NCBI GenBank assembly: GCA_964371555.1
Contig: CAYJMQ010000033.1
Coordinates: 1 to 23,224, forward strand
DNA from: CAYJMQ01 sp964371555
Lineage (GTDB): Bacteria > Bdellovibrionota > JACOXK01 > 2-02-FULL-40-11
DNA: 23,224 bases
Direction: 5' to 3'
Shown: positions 1 to 7,601 of the stretch, piece after piece
Layout of the letters: the number at the start of each line of letters is the position of its first letter
Numbering within the stretch: the stretch's first letter is position 1
Position numbers and translations under genes: made by a program
Notes under the pieces: generated by a model
Database searches by the model: none
What the model was told of the DNA's origin: nothing
What the model saw: the letters and a program-made list of their open reading frames with translations, nothing else

Positions 1-498
1 CTCATTACATCACTCCCTCTCACTCCTCCATGTGGGGCGTCTGCTCGATTTACGAAATATCAGGAGTGGTTTCAGAAATTAATTGATGAAATGCGTGAAA
101 AGCACCAATTCACTGGAGCAAGAAAAGCGCAACCACAGAGTTGGTACGCTTTTTCATCTGGAATCAAAGGTATCTCATTTAATGCCTGTTTTACAGGAGG
201 CAATCGAGTAAAAACTGAAGTTTACATTGACCTTGGTGATGTAAACGAAAATAAGAGTTTGTTTGATGAGATTCATACACAAAAGGATAAAATTGAACGT
301 GAATTCGGTGAGTCACTTGAATGGGAACGCTTGAATAATCGACGTGCAAGCAGAATTGGACTTTACACAGAAGGGAACATTGACCAAGAAGAAGATGAGC
401 TTGTGAAGTTCAGGACGTGGTGCATTGAAAAACTCTTGAAGTTTAAAAAAATCTTTTCGAATCGTATTGCTCAGACACAAAAAGACATGACTGCGTAA
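1..498 (+). CDS. DUF4268-type protein, C-terminal part (5' end outside window)
   Basis: The frame is open from the first base of the window, so the gene begins upstream. The first ATG seen, at 91, is internal because a recognisable family segment (FTKYQEWFQKLIDEM) precedes it. The visible ~165 residues resemble the DUF4268 domain: the segment around KPQ/AQPQSWYAFSSG, a conserved EVYIDLGD strand, and a long charged C-terminal helix ending in FRTWCIEKLLKFKKIF. The family has no settled biochemical role; members often occur in accessory or defence-like loci, but nothing here shows that for this copy. It is more AT-rich than the genes to its right and is separated from them by a rearranged scrap, so it may mark the edge of a variable region. 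Family recognition is from memory, not a search. Confidence 0.6.
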   Translation, partial: LITSLPLTPPCGASARFTKYQEWFQKLIDEMREKHQFTGARKAQPQSWYAFSSGIKGISFNACFTGGNRVKTEVYIDLGDVNENKSLFDEIHTQKDKIEREFGESLEWERLNNRRASRIGLYTEGNIDQEEDELVKFRTWCIEKLLKFKKIFSNRIAQTQKDMTA

Positions 499-559
499 AC
501 AGAAAATTATATTAACTTGGGAAGAGTATCAATATGGCACTTATCTTATCCCACCCCTG

Positions 560-625
560 GCATATCACCCCTTCCCTCGCGTGCGGGTTTTGCCGTGCCT
601 GACGCCTCATCGCCGCAATTACTTT
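560..625 (-). repeat. Rearranged fragment of the rimK 3' end
   Basis: Bases 560-597 match 1984-2021, the last codons of rimK, at 34 of 38 positions. Bases 597-625 match 2281-2309, inside rimK, at 28 of 29 positions. The fragment therefore looks like a rimK tail from which the equivalent of 2022-2280 (259 bp, not a multiple of three) has been lost. It starts at the last base of the symporter stop codon. Together with the intact rimK tail it flanks the symporter gene as a direct repeat. The rest of the gap (499-559) holds nothing recognisable. Confidence 0.8.
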
Positions 626-1947
626 CAGGATGATGTCTTCGCTGTTGTCAGTTGCAGCTGCTCCAGTTTTTCTTCATCCGGCACAAAGAGCGCGCTTTCG
701 GATCGTGCAATGACAGCTGCAGCGACAATGTCCCCCGTAACATTGAGGACGGTCCGGCACATGTCGAGTAACCGATCAACCCCTAAAATAATTCCAATCC
801 CTTCGCCGGGAATTCCAACAGACTGCAAGACAATGACAATCAATGGCAATGAGCCTCCTGGAACTCCTGCTGTACCAACTCCTGCAAGAATGGACATGAC
901 CACGACAACAATTTGCTGATTCAGAGAAAGGTCTACACCAAAGACCTGAGCCAAAAAAAGAATCGTAACCCCTTCAAAGAGAGCGGTGCCGTTTTGATTG
1001 GCTGTGGAACCAACCGTAAGCACAAAAGATGAAATCCGTTTGGCAATACCAAGATTTTCTTCTGAAACACGAAGTGTTGTCGGAAGAGTCACGTTAGAGG
1101 AAGCCGTAGAAAAGGCTGTGAGCATCACTTCCCGAATGCGAGAAAAGAAAAGTCGCGGAGAAATTTTGGCCCCATAACGAAGGATGAGGCTATAAACGAC
1201 AAATTGCTGAAAGGCCAAGCCCAGAATAACAACCAGCATGTATTTCCCAAGTTTCTGAACGATGTCAAAGCCGAAACGAGCGGTCAAAGAAAAGAGAAGA
1301 GCGGCGACACCATAAGGAGCAAGGGCCATTGCGAAATCCACAATCTTCATCGATACCTGTTGAATTGTTTCCAGTCCACTAATGAAGGGTTCTGTTTTGG
1401 CTGAGCGAATTAAGGCTAATGCCACGCCAAAAAAGAGAGCAAAAATCATAAGAGCGATCATTTCACCATTGAGAGCGTTGACAGCGGAGTCCAGAGGATT
1501 TTTCGGGATCAAAGAGATTATCGTATCGACAAATGGTTTGGCATTATTGGCATTTTCGATGGTCTTTTGGGACTGGCTGCTAAGTGAACTTTGGAGATAT
1601 TGGGTGACGGAGGGATCAATATCCACCCCTGGCTTCATTAAGTTGACTAGGGTGATCCCCACAACTACGGAAATGCTACTGGCAATGACGGTGTAGATAA
1701 GGGTTTTCATGCCCACTCTTCCGAGCCGGCGAATGTCTCCTAACTCTAAAATTCCAAGCACCAGGGAGGAAAAGACGAGAGGGACAACTACCATAAAAAT
1801 GATTCTCAGGAAGATTTGGCCAAATGGCTGAGTTATTTTTGAAATGACCCAATCCAGCTGAGAAGAACCTGGAAAGAAGTAATTGCAGAGGCCACCAAGC
1901 ACGACCCCCGCAATGAGACCGATAAAGATTTTGTTATGTTTTCCCAT
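625..1947 (-). CDS. gltP: Sodium/proton:glutamate-dicarboxylate symporter (DAACS family)
   Basis: An inner-membrane secondary transporter of the GltPh/GltP type, predicted to import acidic amino acids or C4-dicarboxylates. At 440 residues it has the normal family length. Visible landmarks are the serine-rich HP1 tip (residues 280-291, ending TLPTT), the TM7 motif as NQNGT (317-321, where most relatives have NMDGT), HP2 with GVPGGS (361-366), and TM8 DRLLDMCRT with Arg398, the residue that binds the substrate side-chain carboxylate in GltPh. I chose the ATG at 1947, preceded by GGGGA five bases away. A GTG at 1992 would overlap the rimK stop, but it adds 15 residues not typical of the family. 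It follows rimK closely and is probably co-transcribed. The exact substrate is inferred; the symbol is for the family. Confidence 0.85.
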   Translation of the reverse strand: MGKHNKIFIGLIAGVVLGGLCNYFFPGSSQLDWVISKITQPFGQIFLRIIFMVVVPLVFSSLVLGILELGDIRRLGRVGMKTLIYTVIASSISVVVGITLVNLMKPGVDIDPSVTQYLQSSLSSQSQKTIENANNAKPFVDTIISLIPKNPLDSAVNALNGEMIALMIFALFFGVALALIRSAKTEPFISGLETIQQVSMKIVDFAMALAPYGVAALLFSLTARFGFDIVQKLGKYMLVVILGLAFQQFVVYSLILRYGAKISPRLFFSRIREVMLTAFSTASSNVTLPTTLRVSEENLGIAKRISSFVLTVGSTANQNGTALFEGVTILFLAQVFGVDLSLNQQIVVVVMSILAGVGTAGVPGGSLPLIVIVLQSVGIPGEGIGIILGVDRLLDMCRTVLNVTGDIVAAAVIARSESALFVPDEEKLEQLQLTTAKTSS

Positions 1948-1988
1948 AGAATCCCCAATAGGAATCTTGAGGTTTGTTCCCTCGCATA

Positions 1989-2894
1989 TCACCCTTTCCC
2001 GCGTGTTCGGGTTTTGCCGTGGCGGGCGTTTTTTTCAACGAAGTCGATGATCATTTTGGCGATATTTTTTTTGCAGACTGACTCGATTCCTTCGAGACCA
2101 GGAGAGGAGTTAACTTCAAGCACCAGCGAGCCGTGGTTTGAACGCATCATATCGACCCCTGCTACGTTGAGCCCCAAAATCTGCGCGGCACGGACCGCAA
2201 TGGAACGTTCCTCCGGGGTAATTTGAATAAGTGAGACACGCGCGCCCCGGTGAATATTTGACCGGAACTCGCCCTCCTTTGCCTGACGCCTCATCGCCGC
2301 AATCACTTTGTCGCCAATGACAAAGCAACGTATATCCGTTCCGGCAGAATCTTTCACATATTCCTGGACAAGAAAATAAGCATCCAATTCGCGAAATGCG
2401 TCAACCACACTCTCTGCCGCTTTCTGTGTTTCCGCCAAAACCACACCGATTCCCTGCGTCCCTTCTAAAAGTTTAATGATGAGTGGCGGCCCCCCAATCA
2501 TTTTAATGAGGTCTTTGGTCACTTTTGGAGAATGAGCAAAACCGGTTACCGGAAGCCCTATCCCTTTTCTTGCCAGAAGCTGAAGCGAGCGAAGCTTGTC
2601 CCGGGAACGACTGATGGCCACAGATTCATTAAGAGAATAGACCCCCATCATCTCAAACTGGCGAACGACAGCCGTTCCATAAAAGGTAATCGAGGCGCCA
2701 ATCCGGGGAATCACAGCATCAAAGCCATCCAACTTCTTGCCATTATAGTGAATACTGGGGCGGTGAGCCGTAATATTCATATAACAACGCAACGGATCAA
2801 TCACATATACGTCATGGCCGCGTTTTTTCGCCGCTTGAACCAGACGCAGTGTTGAGTGGATTCTTGAACTTCTGGATAAAATCGCAATTTTCAT
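1989..2894 (-). CDS. rimK: RimK, ribosomal protein S6 glutamate ligase (ATP-grasp)
   Basis: RimK adds glutamate residues to the C-terminus of ribosomal protein S6 using ATP. The 301-residue length is normal for the family. An N-terminal pre-ATP-grasp domain (about 1-95) is followed by the ATP-grasp fold: Lys141 and the glycine-rich loop GTQGIGV (145-151), the LVQEYV strand with adenine-contacting residues (175-180), DIRCFVIGDKVIAAM (187-201), and the metal-binding EVNSSPGLEGIE (260-271). It begins three bases after the rimB stop and runs into the symporter leader, which fits one operon. A damaged copy of two pieces of this gene lies at 560-625. Other RimK-family ligases act on different peptides, so S6 as substrate is inferred from similarity and from the rimB neighbour. 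Confidence 0.93.
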   Translation of the reverse strand: MKIAILSRSSRIHSTLRLVQAAKKRGHDVYVIDPLRCYMNITAHRPSIHYNGKKLDGFDAVIPRIGASITFYGTAVVRQFEMMGVYSLNESVAISRSRDKLRSLQLLARKGIGLPVTGFAHSPKVTKDLIKMIGGPPLIIKLLEGTQGIGVVLAETQKAAESVVDAFRELDAYFLVQEYVKDSAGTDIRCFVIGDKVIAAMRRQAKEGEFRSNIHRGARVSLIQITPEERSIAVRAAQILGLNVAGVDMMRSNHGSLVLEVNSSPGLEGIESVCKKNIAKMIIDFVEKNARHGKTRTRGKG

Positions 2895-2897
2895 GCT

Positions 2898-3380
2898 TTA
2901 TATTTTTCTCAATTTTTTAAGATTATATAGATGCTCAAGCGACGGCCCCAGCAAAAATGAATGCGCGGGATTCACAACCAACTGTTCATGCAATGCCATC
3001 CGGCCGAGCAACATGCGAAAGTTCATCTTGTCTCGATTGGTCAGCGTGATTTCAATCGGCCATTCCATCTGCTGAATCCTGATGGGAGTAGAAATCACCC
3101 AGCGAAGCTCGCGATGCCCCCCCGAATCGGTCACCAGTCTGCGGTCGATGATATCTGCGTGACATATAATTTCAAGATCCGTCCGCTTCTGAAGCGGATG
3201 AATGCCAAACCGAACTCTGAATTTCCCCTTCTCCCGATAGGTTTTAATTTTAAATGCATGGAGAGCAGATGTCCGTGCCCCTGTATCTACCTTCGCCTTG
3301 ATTGCGGGAATATGTAATTCAGGAAGAGATATCCATTCTCTCCAGCCGACAACAATCCGTGGCCTCTCCTCATTTTTCAC
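2898..3380 (-). CDS. rimB: RimB-like retropepsin-fold protease, RimK partner
   Basis: A 160-residue protein of the family often annotated as ATP-dependent zinc protease (DUF785), now regarded as retropepsin-like. In Pseudomonas, RimB cooperates with RimK in S6 modification. The aspartic-protease signature is clear: AKVDTGARTSALHA with the putative catalytic Asp32, followed by strands such as LVTDSGGHRELRWVI and the terminal MLLGRMAL motif. There is no signal peptide, which suits a cytoplasmic role with RimK. It sits 15 bases after the acidic secreted protein gene and 3 bases before rimK. Family membership and partnership are firm from context; proteolytic activity of this copy is inferred. 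Confidence 0.88.
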   Translation of the reverse strand: MKNEERPRIVVGWREWISLPELHIPAIKAKVDTGARTSALHAFKIKTYREKGKFRVRFGIHPLQKRTDLEIICHADIIDRRLVTDSGGHRELRWVISTPIRIQQMEWPIEITLTNRDKMNFRMLLGRMALHEQLVVNPAHSFLLGPSLEHLYNLKKLRKI

Positions 3381-3395
3381 AAAAGATTCTAAAGA

Positions 3396-3851
3396 TTAAT
3401 ATCCCGAAAAATCGGTATCTTCGTCATCTTCAAGGCCGGACTCATCATCATTATATTCTTCAAACTCTTCTTCCTCCTCACCCTCTTCTTCATCAGACGA
3501 AACGTCTTTTTTTTCAGATTCCTTTTCCACCTTTACATCAGAAGAAGGCGCTTTTGCCGGCTGAGGTTTCTTGTTAGAGGCTTTTGGGGCAGGTGCGTCT
3601 TCTCCCTCTGAAGGCGCCTTTTTCTCCCCCCTTACTACCTGAAGCTTTGCTGGTTTTTTAGCCGGCACAGTTGCCAGAGGAAGAGGGGCATTCTCTTCCT
3701 TACAACAACCACTCACCCCTTTTTCCCCCTCTTTTTCAGAGAGAGGCTTCTCTTTTTTAACAAGCGGCGTCCCCTGTTTTTCCAGCGCGTAGAGGCTGAA
3801 TGCAAAAATCGAAACCATCAGAATTAAAAAAAATAAATTTCCTTTTCTCAT
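3396..3851 (-). CDS. Secreted or membrane-anchored low-complexity protein with acidic tail
   Basis: I do not recognise a family. The 151-residue product has a hydrophobic N-terminal segment (about residues 5-22) that could be a signal peptide or anchor. A Lys/Pro/Ala-rich middle (25-110) contains a CC pair. The last ~40 residues are almost all Glu, Asp and Ser, including runs such as EEEGEEEEEFEE, and the chain ends DTDFSGY. It is almost certainly disordered after the N-terminus. The start is supported by AAGGAG seven bases upstream of the ATG. It is the first gene of the rimB-rimK-symporter unit, so it is probably co-expressed with the glutamate-ligation genes. Its acidic tail would lie outside the cytoplasm if the N-terminus is a normal export signal. 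Confidence 0.7.
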   Translation of the reverse strand: MRKGNLFFLILMVSIFAFSLYALEKQGTPLVKKEKPLSEKEGEKGVSGCCKEENAPLPLATVPAKKPAKLQVVRGEKKAPSEGEDAPAPKASNKKPQPAKAPSSDVKVEKESEKKDVSSDEEEGEEEEEFEEYNDDESGLEDDEDTDFSGY

Positions 3852-3867
3852 CGTCTTTCTCCTTCAG

Positions 3868-3899
3868 TCATCCTGAGAGTCGCTGCCCGCAGGAGGATG
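3868..3899 (-). repeat. Inverted-repeat hairpin, possible dispersed intergenic repeat
   Basis: CATCCT at 3869-3874 pairs with AGGATG at 3894-3899, with a nested CCTG/CAGG option. It lies in the predicted leader of the minus-strand unit, just upstream of its AAGGAG. A related sequence (a CATTCTGAG-like start and a GAAGAAT-like end) forms a hairpin at 23187-23212, so the two may belong to one dispersed repeat family. Confidence 0.5.
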
Positions 3900-3914
3900 C
3901 AAAAAACTAACGAC

Positions 3915-3944
3915 TTATTATCACTTCACGACACCCTTTGACAA
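3915..3944 (-). promoter_or_regulatory. Predicted promoter of the acidic protein-rimB-rimK-symporter unit
   Basis: On the minus strand there is a -35 TTGTCA (complement of 3939-3944), an 18-base spacer and a -10 TAATAA (complement of 3915-3920) with an upstream TG. The predicted transcript starts near 3908 and includes the 3868-3899 hairpin before the ribosome binding site. This is a sequence-only prediction. Confidence 0.5.
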
Positions 3945-3983
3945 CATCTTTTATATACCCCTGTTATTTACAAAATAAAACTT

Positions 3984-4013
3984 TTGATTGCCATGAACGA
4001 TTCTTGCTATACT
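3984..4013 (+). promoter_or_regulatory. Predicted extended -10 promoter of oleA; transcript probably leaderless
   Basis: TTGATT (3984-3989), an 18-base spacer and TATACT (4008-4013), with a TG dinucleotide at 4005-4006 making an extended -10. The oleA ATG lies only eight bases beyond the -10 box and no Shine-Dalgarno sequence precedes it, so transcription would start at or one to two bases before the ATG. A second possible -35, TTGACA, lies further upstream at 3938-3943. Confidence 0.55.
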
Positions 4014-4021
4014 TGCAAAAT

Positions 4022-5071
4022 ATGCGCTTCAAGCGGGTTTGTCTGGAATCGTGGGGATATGAATTGCCGCAAGCGGTTCTCACATCTCAAGAGATCGAAA
4101 AAAGGCTCTCCCCCCTCTGCAAACGCTTGGGCCTCCCCTCCGGCTTTTTTGAAATCTTTACCGGAATTCGTGAGCGAAAATACTGGGATAAGACGGTTCT
4201 TCCAAGTGAAAAAGGGATTCTTTCGGCCAAAGCAGCCCTCTCGAGCGCCGGCATAGAACCATCGGCCATTGACTGTCTGATTCATGTCTCTGTTTCAAGG
4301 GATTGCCTCGAGCCCGCAACAGCGGGAATTGTTCACCACGGCTTAGGGCTTCCCAGCTCATCGATGTTTTTTGATCTCTCCAATGCCTGTCTCGGCTTCC
4401 TCAATGGAGCGGTCATTCTCGCGCACATGATCGAACTGGGAACGATCAAACGGGGGCTTTTGGTGGGGACAGAGAATTCATCAAAGATGATTGAAATCAC
4501 AATTGATACCCTTCTTAAAAATCCGAATTTGACGCTTGAAGAATCGTACGAATATTTGCCATCTTTAACGCTCGGCTGCGGCTCCGCGGCAATGATCTTG
4601 TCAGATAAATCGGTTTCAAAAACCGGTCATCCCTTTTTGGGGGCTGTAGCCCGCTCTGCGTCGCAGTTTCATGGCGCGTGTCGAGCCAGACCAGACACCG
4701 GACTTCTCGATCCAGTATCTGACATGACAATGAAGACGGATGCGTCGCTTCTCATGCGGGAAGCGACACTGCTCGCGGGAAAAACGTGGGAAGATTTTAA
4801 AAGTGAAACAGGGTGGGAAAATGAAAATATCCAGCATATTTTCACCCATCAGGTGGGACGGATGCCGAGAGAAGAGATGATCAAGGCATTGAAAGTTTCC
4901 GCAAACCTCGACTTTCCAACATTTCCATTTTTGGGGAACATGGGGTCGGCATCGCTGCCGATCTCTTTTGCGATGGGAATTGAAAAAAGAAAGGTGGCCG
5001 ACGGAGACAATATTGCCCTGCTTGGCTTTGGAAGCGGCATTAATTGTCTTTTTGCGGCGGTCAAATGGTGA
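4022..5071 (+). CDS. oleA: OleA, acyl-CoA:acyl-CoA Claisen condensing enzyme
   Basis: A thiolase-superfamily enzyme that joins two fatty acyl thioesters head to head to a 2-alkyl-3-ketoacid, the first step of long-chain olefin synthesis. The 349 residues carry the OleA landmarks: Glu97 in SRDCLEPATA, the acyl-accepting Cys123 in NACLGFLNG, His276 in THQVGR, and Asn306 in GNMGSASLPI. The C-terminal glycine-rich LLGFGSGINC closes the fold. The ATG at 4022 aligns with the known N-terminus of Xanthomonas OleA (MLFKNVSI...); an upstream TTG in the same frame would add 28 poorly conserved residues. The stop overlaps the oleB start. FabH-like synthases are the alternative, but the conserved Glu before the Cys and the following oleBCD genes favour OleA strongly. 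Confidence 0.95.
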   Translation: MRFKRVCLESWGYELPQAVLTSQEIEKRLSPLCKRLGLPSGFFEIFTGIRERKYWDKTVLPSEKGILSAKAALSSAGIEPSAIDCLIHVSVSRDCLEPATAGIVHHGLGLPSSSMFFDLSNACLGFLNGAVILAHMIELGTIKRGLLVGTENSSKMIEITIDTLLKNPNLTLEESYEYLPSLTLGCGSAAMILSDKSVSKTGHPFLGAVARSASQFHGACRARPDTGLLDPVSDMTMKTDASLLMREATLLAGKTWEDFKSETGWENENIQHIFTHQVGRMPREEMIKALKVSANLDFPTFPFLGNMGSASLPISFAMGIEKRKVADGDNIALLGFGSGINCLFAAVKW

Positions 5072-5949
5072 ATATCGATCCCATTCGTCATCTCTATCCG
5101 TTTAAATCAAAGTTCTTAAAGATCGGAAACCATCGCTATCATTATATTGACGAAGGAAAAGGGGAACCGCTTGTCATGCTGCACGGCAATCCCACCTGGT
5201 CATTCTATTATCGAAATCTGATCTCTTTTTTTTCAAAAAAATATCGTGTCGTTGCGATGGATCATATCGGATGCGGCCTTTCAGACAAGCCTGAGAACTA
5301 CCCCTACACACTCTCAACCCACATTAAAAATCTGGAGAGACTCATCGATCATCTGAAATTAAAAAATATCACCTTCTTTCTTCACGATTGGGGGGGACCG
5401 ATCGGCATGGGATACGCGGTAAATCATCCACAGATGATCAAACGATGGGTCATTTTTAACACCGCCTGCTTTTTGGCCGAAGACTTATCGATGCCATGGC
5501 GAATCCGCCTCTGCCACTACCCTTTGATTGGAACGATTGCCATCCGTCATCTGAATCTCTTTTCATTGGGGGCGCTCTGGATGGCCACCTGCCATCGCAA
5601 ACACTTCACCCCCGATGTTCGCGCCGGTTATCTCGCCCCTTACCAATCGTCACGCGATCGGATCGCGCAGCTGCGCTTTGTCCAGGACATCCCGTGGAAT
5701 AAGAACGTGCCGAGCTATGCTGTCATGCGGGAAATGACATCGAAACTCCATCTCTTTAGGAACCATCCAATGCTCATCATTTGGGGAGAAAAGGATTTTT
5801 GTTTCACACTCGATTTTTTAAAAAAATGGGAAGGGCATTTTCCAAACGCGCTGATCAACACGATCTCCGATGCCGGGCATTATGTCGTTGAAGACGCCGG
5901 CGACCGGCTGATCCCCTGGATAGACGATTTTTTAGCGGCAACAAAATGA
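5065..5949 (+). CDS. oleB: OleB, beta-lactone decarboxylase (alpha/beta-hydrolase)
   Basis: OleB converts the cis-beta-lactone made by OleC into the cis-olefin and CO2. The 294-residue protein has a haloalkane-dehalogenase-like alpha/beta-hydrolase fold: the oxyanion region HGNPTWSF (40-47), nucleophile Asp108 in LHDWGG with Trp109 beside it, a probable acid Asp244 in WGEKDF, and catalytic His272 in AGHYVVED. An ATG (5065) and GTG (5068) sit over the oleA stop; I took the ATG. The stop shares four bases with the oleC start, so translation is probably coupled. In isolation it could be called a haloalkane dehalogenase, but its position between oleA and oleC decides the call. OleB and OleC are separate here, not fused as in some actinobacteria. 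Confidence 0.93.
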   Translation: MVNIDPIRHLYPFKSKFLKIGNHRYHYIDEGKGEPLVMLHGNPTWSFYYRNLISFFSKKYRVVAMDHIGCGLSDKPENYPYTLSTHIKNLERLIDHLKLKNITFFLHDWGGPIGMGYAVNHPQMIKRWVIFNTACFLAEDLSMPWRIRLCHYPLIGTIAIRHLNLFSLGALWMATCHRKHFTPDVRAGYLAPYQSSRDRIAQLRFVQDIPWNKNVPSYAVMREMTSKLHLFRNHPMLIIWGEKDFCFTLDFLKKWEGHFPNALINTISDAGHYVVEDAGDRLIPWIDDFLAATK

Positions 5950-7601
5950 ATATCGCCTCTTATCTTCCGATACGGGCAGCGTCGACACCGGATATCACTG
6001 CCGTCTATTATCCGAAAAACGGGCGCTTTCCCGTCCCTTATTCGAAAATTTCTTACGGGGAGCTCAATCGGTTGAGCGACCGATATGCGTGGGGACTCAA
6101 AGAAATCGGAATTCAAAAGGGGGATCGACTGCTTCTTATGGTCCGTCCCGGAATCGAATTTGTCGCCCTCACATTTGCGATATTAAAATTGGGGGCCATT
6201 GCGGTTCTGATCGACCCCGGTATCGGCATGAACTACCTCAAAAAATGTATTCGCGACGTAAAACCTGATGGCTTCATCGGCGTGCCAGAGGCGCATCTTC
6301 TCAAGTGGATCTGGCCGTCTTCGTTCAAAACGGTAAAACATCTTTTTATTGTTGAAGAAGAGGGCATTTTCCAAAAGATTCTTGCCGTTTTATTAAAAGG
6401 CTCCAAACTCTCATCGTTTAGAGAGCGAAATTCCCCTTTTTCAATGGCCGATCTCAATCCCAATGAACCTGCGGCTATTATCTTTACGACGGGGAGCACA
6501 GGTCCTCCGAAAGGGGTCGTCTACGAACATGGGATGTTCGCGGCACAAATTGAAATACTTCGTTCAACATTTCACATCCGTGAAGGGGAAATCGACATGC
6601 CAACCTTCCCTCTTTTCGCGCTGTTTAGCGCCACAATGGGGACGAGCTGTGTCATCCCCGATATGGACCCGACGCGCCCCGCTCACGTAGATCCCCGAAA
6701 AATCGTCCAGGCTATAGAAGACCATAAAGTCACCTGCGCATTTGGATCGCCCGCGCTTTGGAATCGCCTCACACTCTACTGCCTCGAAAAAAACATTCAA
6801 TTTCCGACGGTGAAACGAATTCTCATAGCAGGCGCCCCTGTCCCCCCGGCGCTCCTTGAGAGATTTCAAAAGATCTTGTCTCCCGATGCCGAGGTCTATA
6901 CCCCGTATGGGGCCACAGAAGCGCTCCCTGTCACCTGCGTTGGAAGCCGGGAAATTCTGGCAGAGACAGCGGCGCTCACAGGGCAGGGGAAAGGAATTTG
7001 TGTCGGCCGTCCGTTATCATCACTCGAGCTCCGGATTATTATCATCAGTGACAATCCAATACCGGTCTGGGAAAAGGGGCTTGAGCTTTCGCCAAATACG
7101 ATCGGGGAAATCGTTGTCAAAGGCCCAATGGTTACCCGACGCTATGACCAAAATGAAAGGGAAACAGCCCTTGCAAAAATTAAAGACACAGATGGCTCTT
7201 TTTGGCACCGCATGGGGGATGTTGGCTATCTTGACTCCGTGGGCCGCCTCTGGTTTTGCGGCAGGAAAGCGCATCGCGTCGTGACCCCTCAAAAAACCTA
7301 TTTTTCAATCCCCTGCGAAAGTATCTTTAATCAACATCCGGCAGTCTTTCGCTCAGCCCTTGTCGGGGTGAACCAAAAACCGGTCATCATTATTGAACCT
7401 CTCGACAAAAAAATAGTCGATAATCCAAAGCGGAAAGAAAGGCTGAGACAAGAACTGCTGACGTTGGCAAAAGCTCATCCCCTCACGGAAGAAATCAGCG
7501 ATATTTTGTTTCACGCGCGGTTCCCGGTGGATATTCGCCATAATTCAAAAATTATTCGCGAAAAACTTGCCCTGTGGGCAAAAAACTTGAAGGAGTCATG
7601 A
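5946..7601 (+). CDS. oleC: OleC, beta-lactone synthetase (ANL superfamily)
   Basis: OleC uses ATP to activate the 2-alkyl-3-hydroxyacid as an acyl-adenylate and closes it to a beta-lactone. The 551 residues show the AMP-forming signature TTGSTGPPKG (181-190), the A5 motif YGATE (321-325), the hinge-region GDVGYLD followed by GRLWFCGRKAHRV, and a C-terminal NSKIIREKL segment carrying the likely catalytic lysine. The start ATG overlaps the oleB stop (ATGA) and the stop TGA shares its last base with the chosen oleD start. General fatty acyl-CoA ligase is the alternative; the strict oleB-oleC-oleD order supports OleC. Confidence 0.93.
   Translation: MNIASYLPIRAASTPDITAVYYPKNGRFPVPYSKISYGELNRLSDRYAWGLKEIGIQKGDRLLLMVRPGIEFVALTFAILKLGAIAVLIDPGIGMNYLKKCIRDVKPDGFIGVPEAHLLKWIWPSSFKTVKHLFIVEEEGIFQKILAVLLKGSKLSSFRERNSPFSMADLNPNEPAAIIFTTGSTGPPKGVVYEHGMFAAQIEILRSTFHIREGEIDMPTFPLFALFSATMGTSCVIPDMDPTRPAHVDPRKIVQAIEDHKVTCAFGSPALWNRLTLYCLEKNIQFPTVKRILIAGAPVPPALLERFQKILSPDAEVYTPYGATEALPVTCVGSREILAETAALTGQGKGICVGRPLSSLELRIIIISDNPIPVWEKGLELSPNTIGEIVVKGPMVTRRYDQNERETALAKIKDTDGSFWHRMGDVGYLDSVGRLWFCGRKAHRVVTPQKTYFSIPCESIFNQHPAVFRSALVGVNQKPVIIIEPLDKKIVDNPKRKERLRQELLTLAKAHPLTEEISDILFHARFPVDIRHNSKIIREKLALWAKNLKES

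Noticed and set aside
581..919. Plus-strand open frame opposite the symporter 3' end.
   Set aside because: It lies opposite a well-supported transporter gene and has low-complexity Thr/Ser composition with no family resemblance.
1948..1992. GTG start for the symporter overlapping the rimK stop.
   Set aside because: It adds 15 residues outside the family pattern; ATG 1947 has GGGGA at a good distance.
3938..4021. An in-frame TTG would start oleA 28 codons earlier.
   Set aside because: The added residues do not match OleA N-termini, the TTG is part of a promoter-like TTGACA, and ATG 4022 aligns with known OleA starts.
5065..5949. Stand-alone haloalkane dehalogenase.
   Set aside because: The fold and Asp-Trp pair fit, but OleB shares them and the strict oleA-B-C-D order decides the call.
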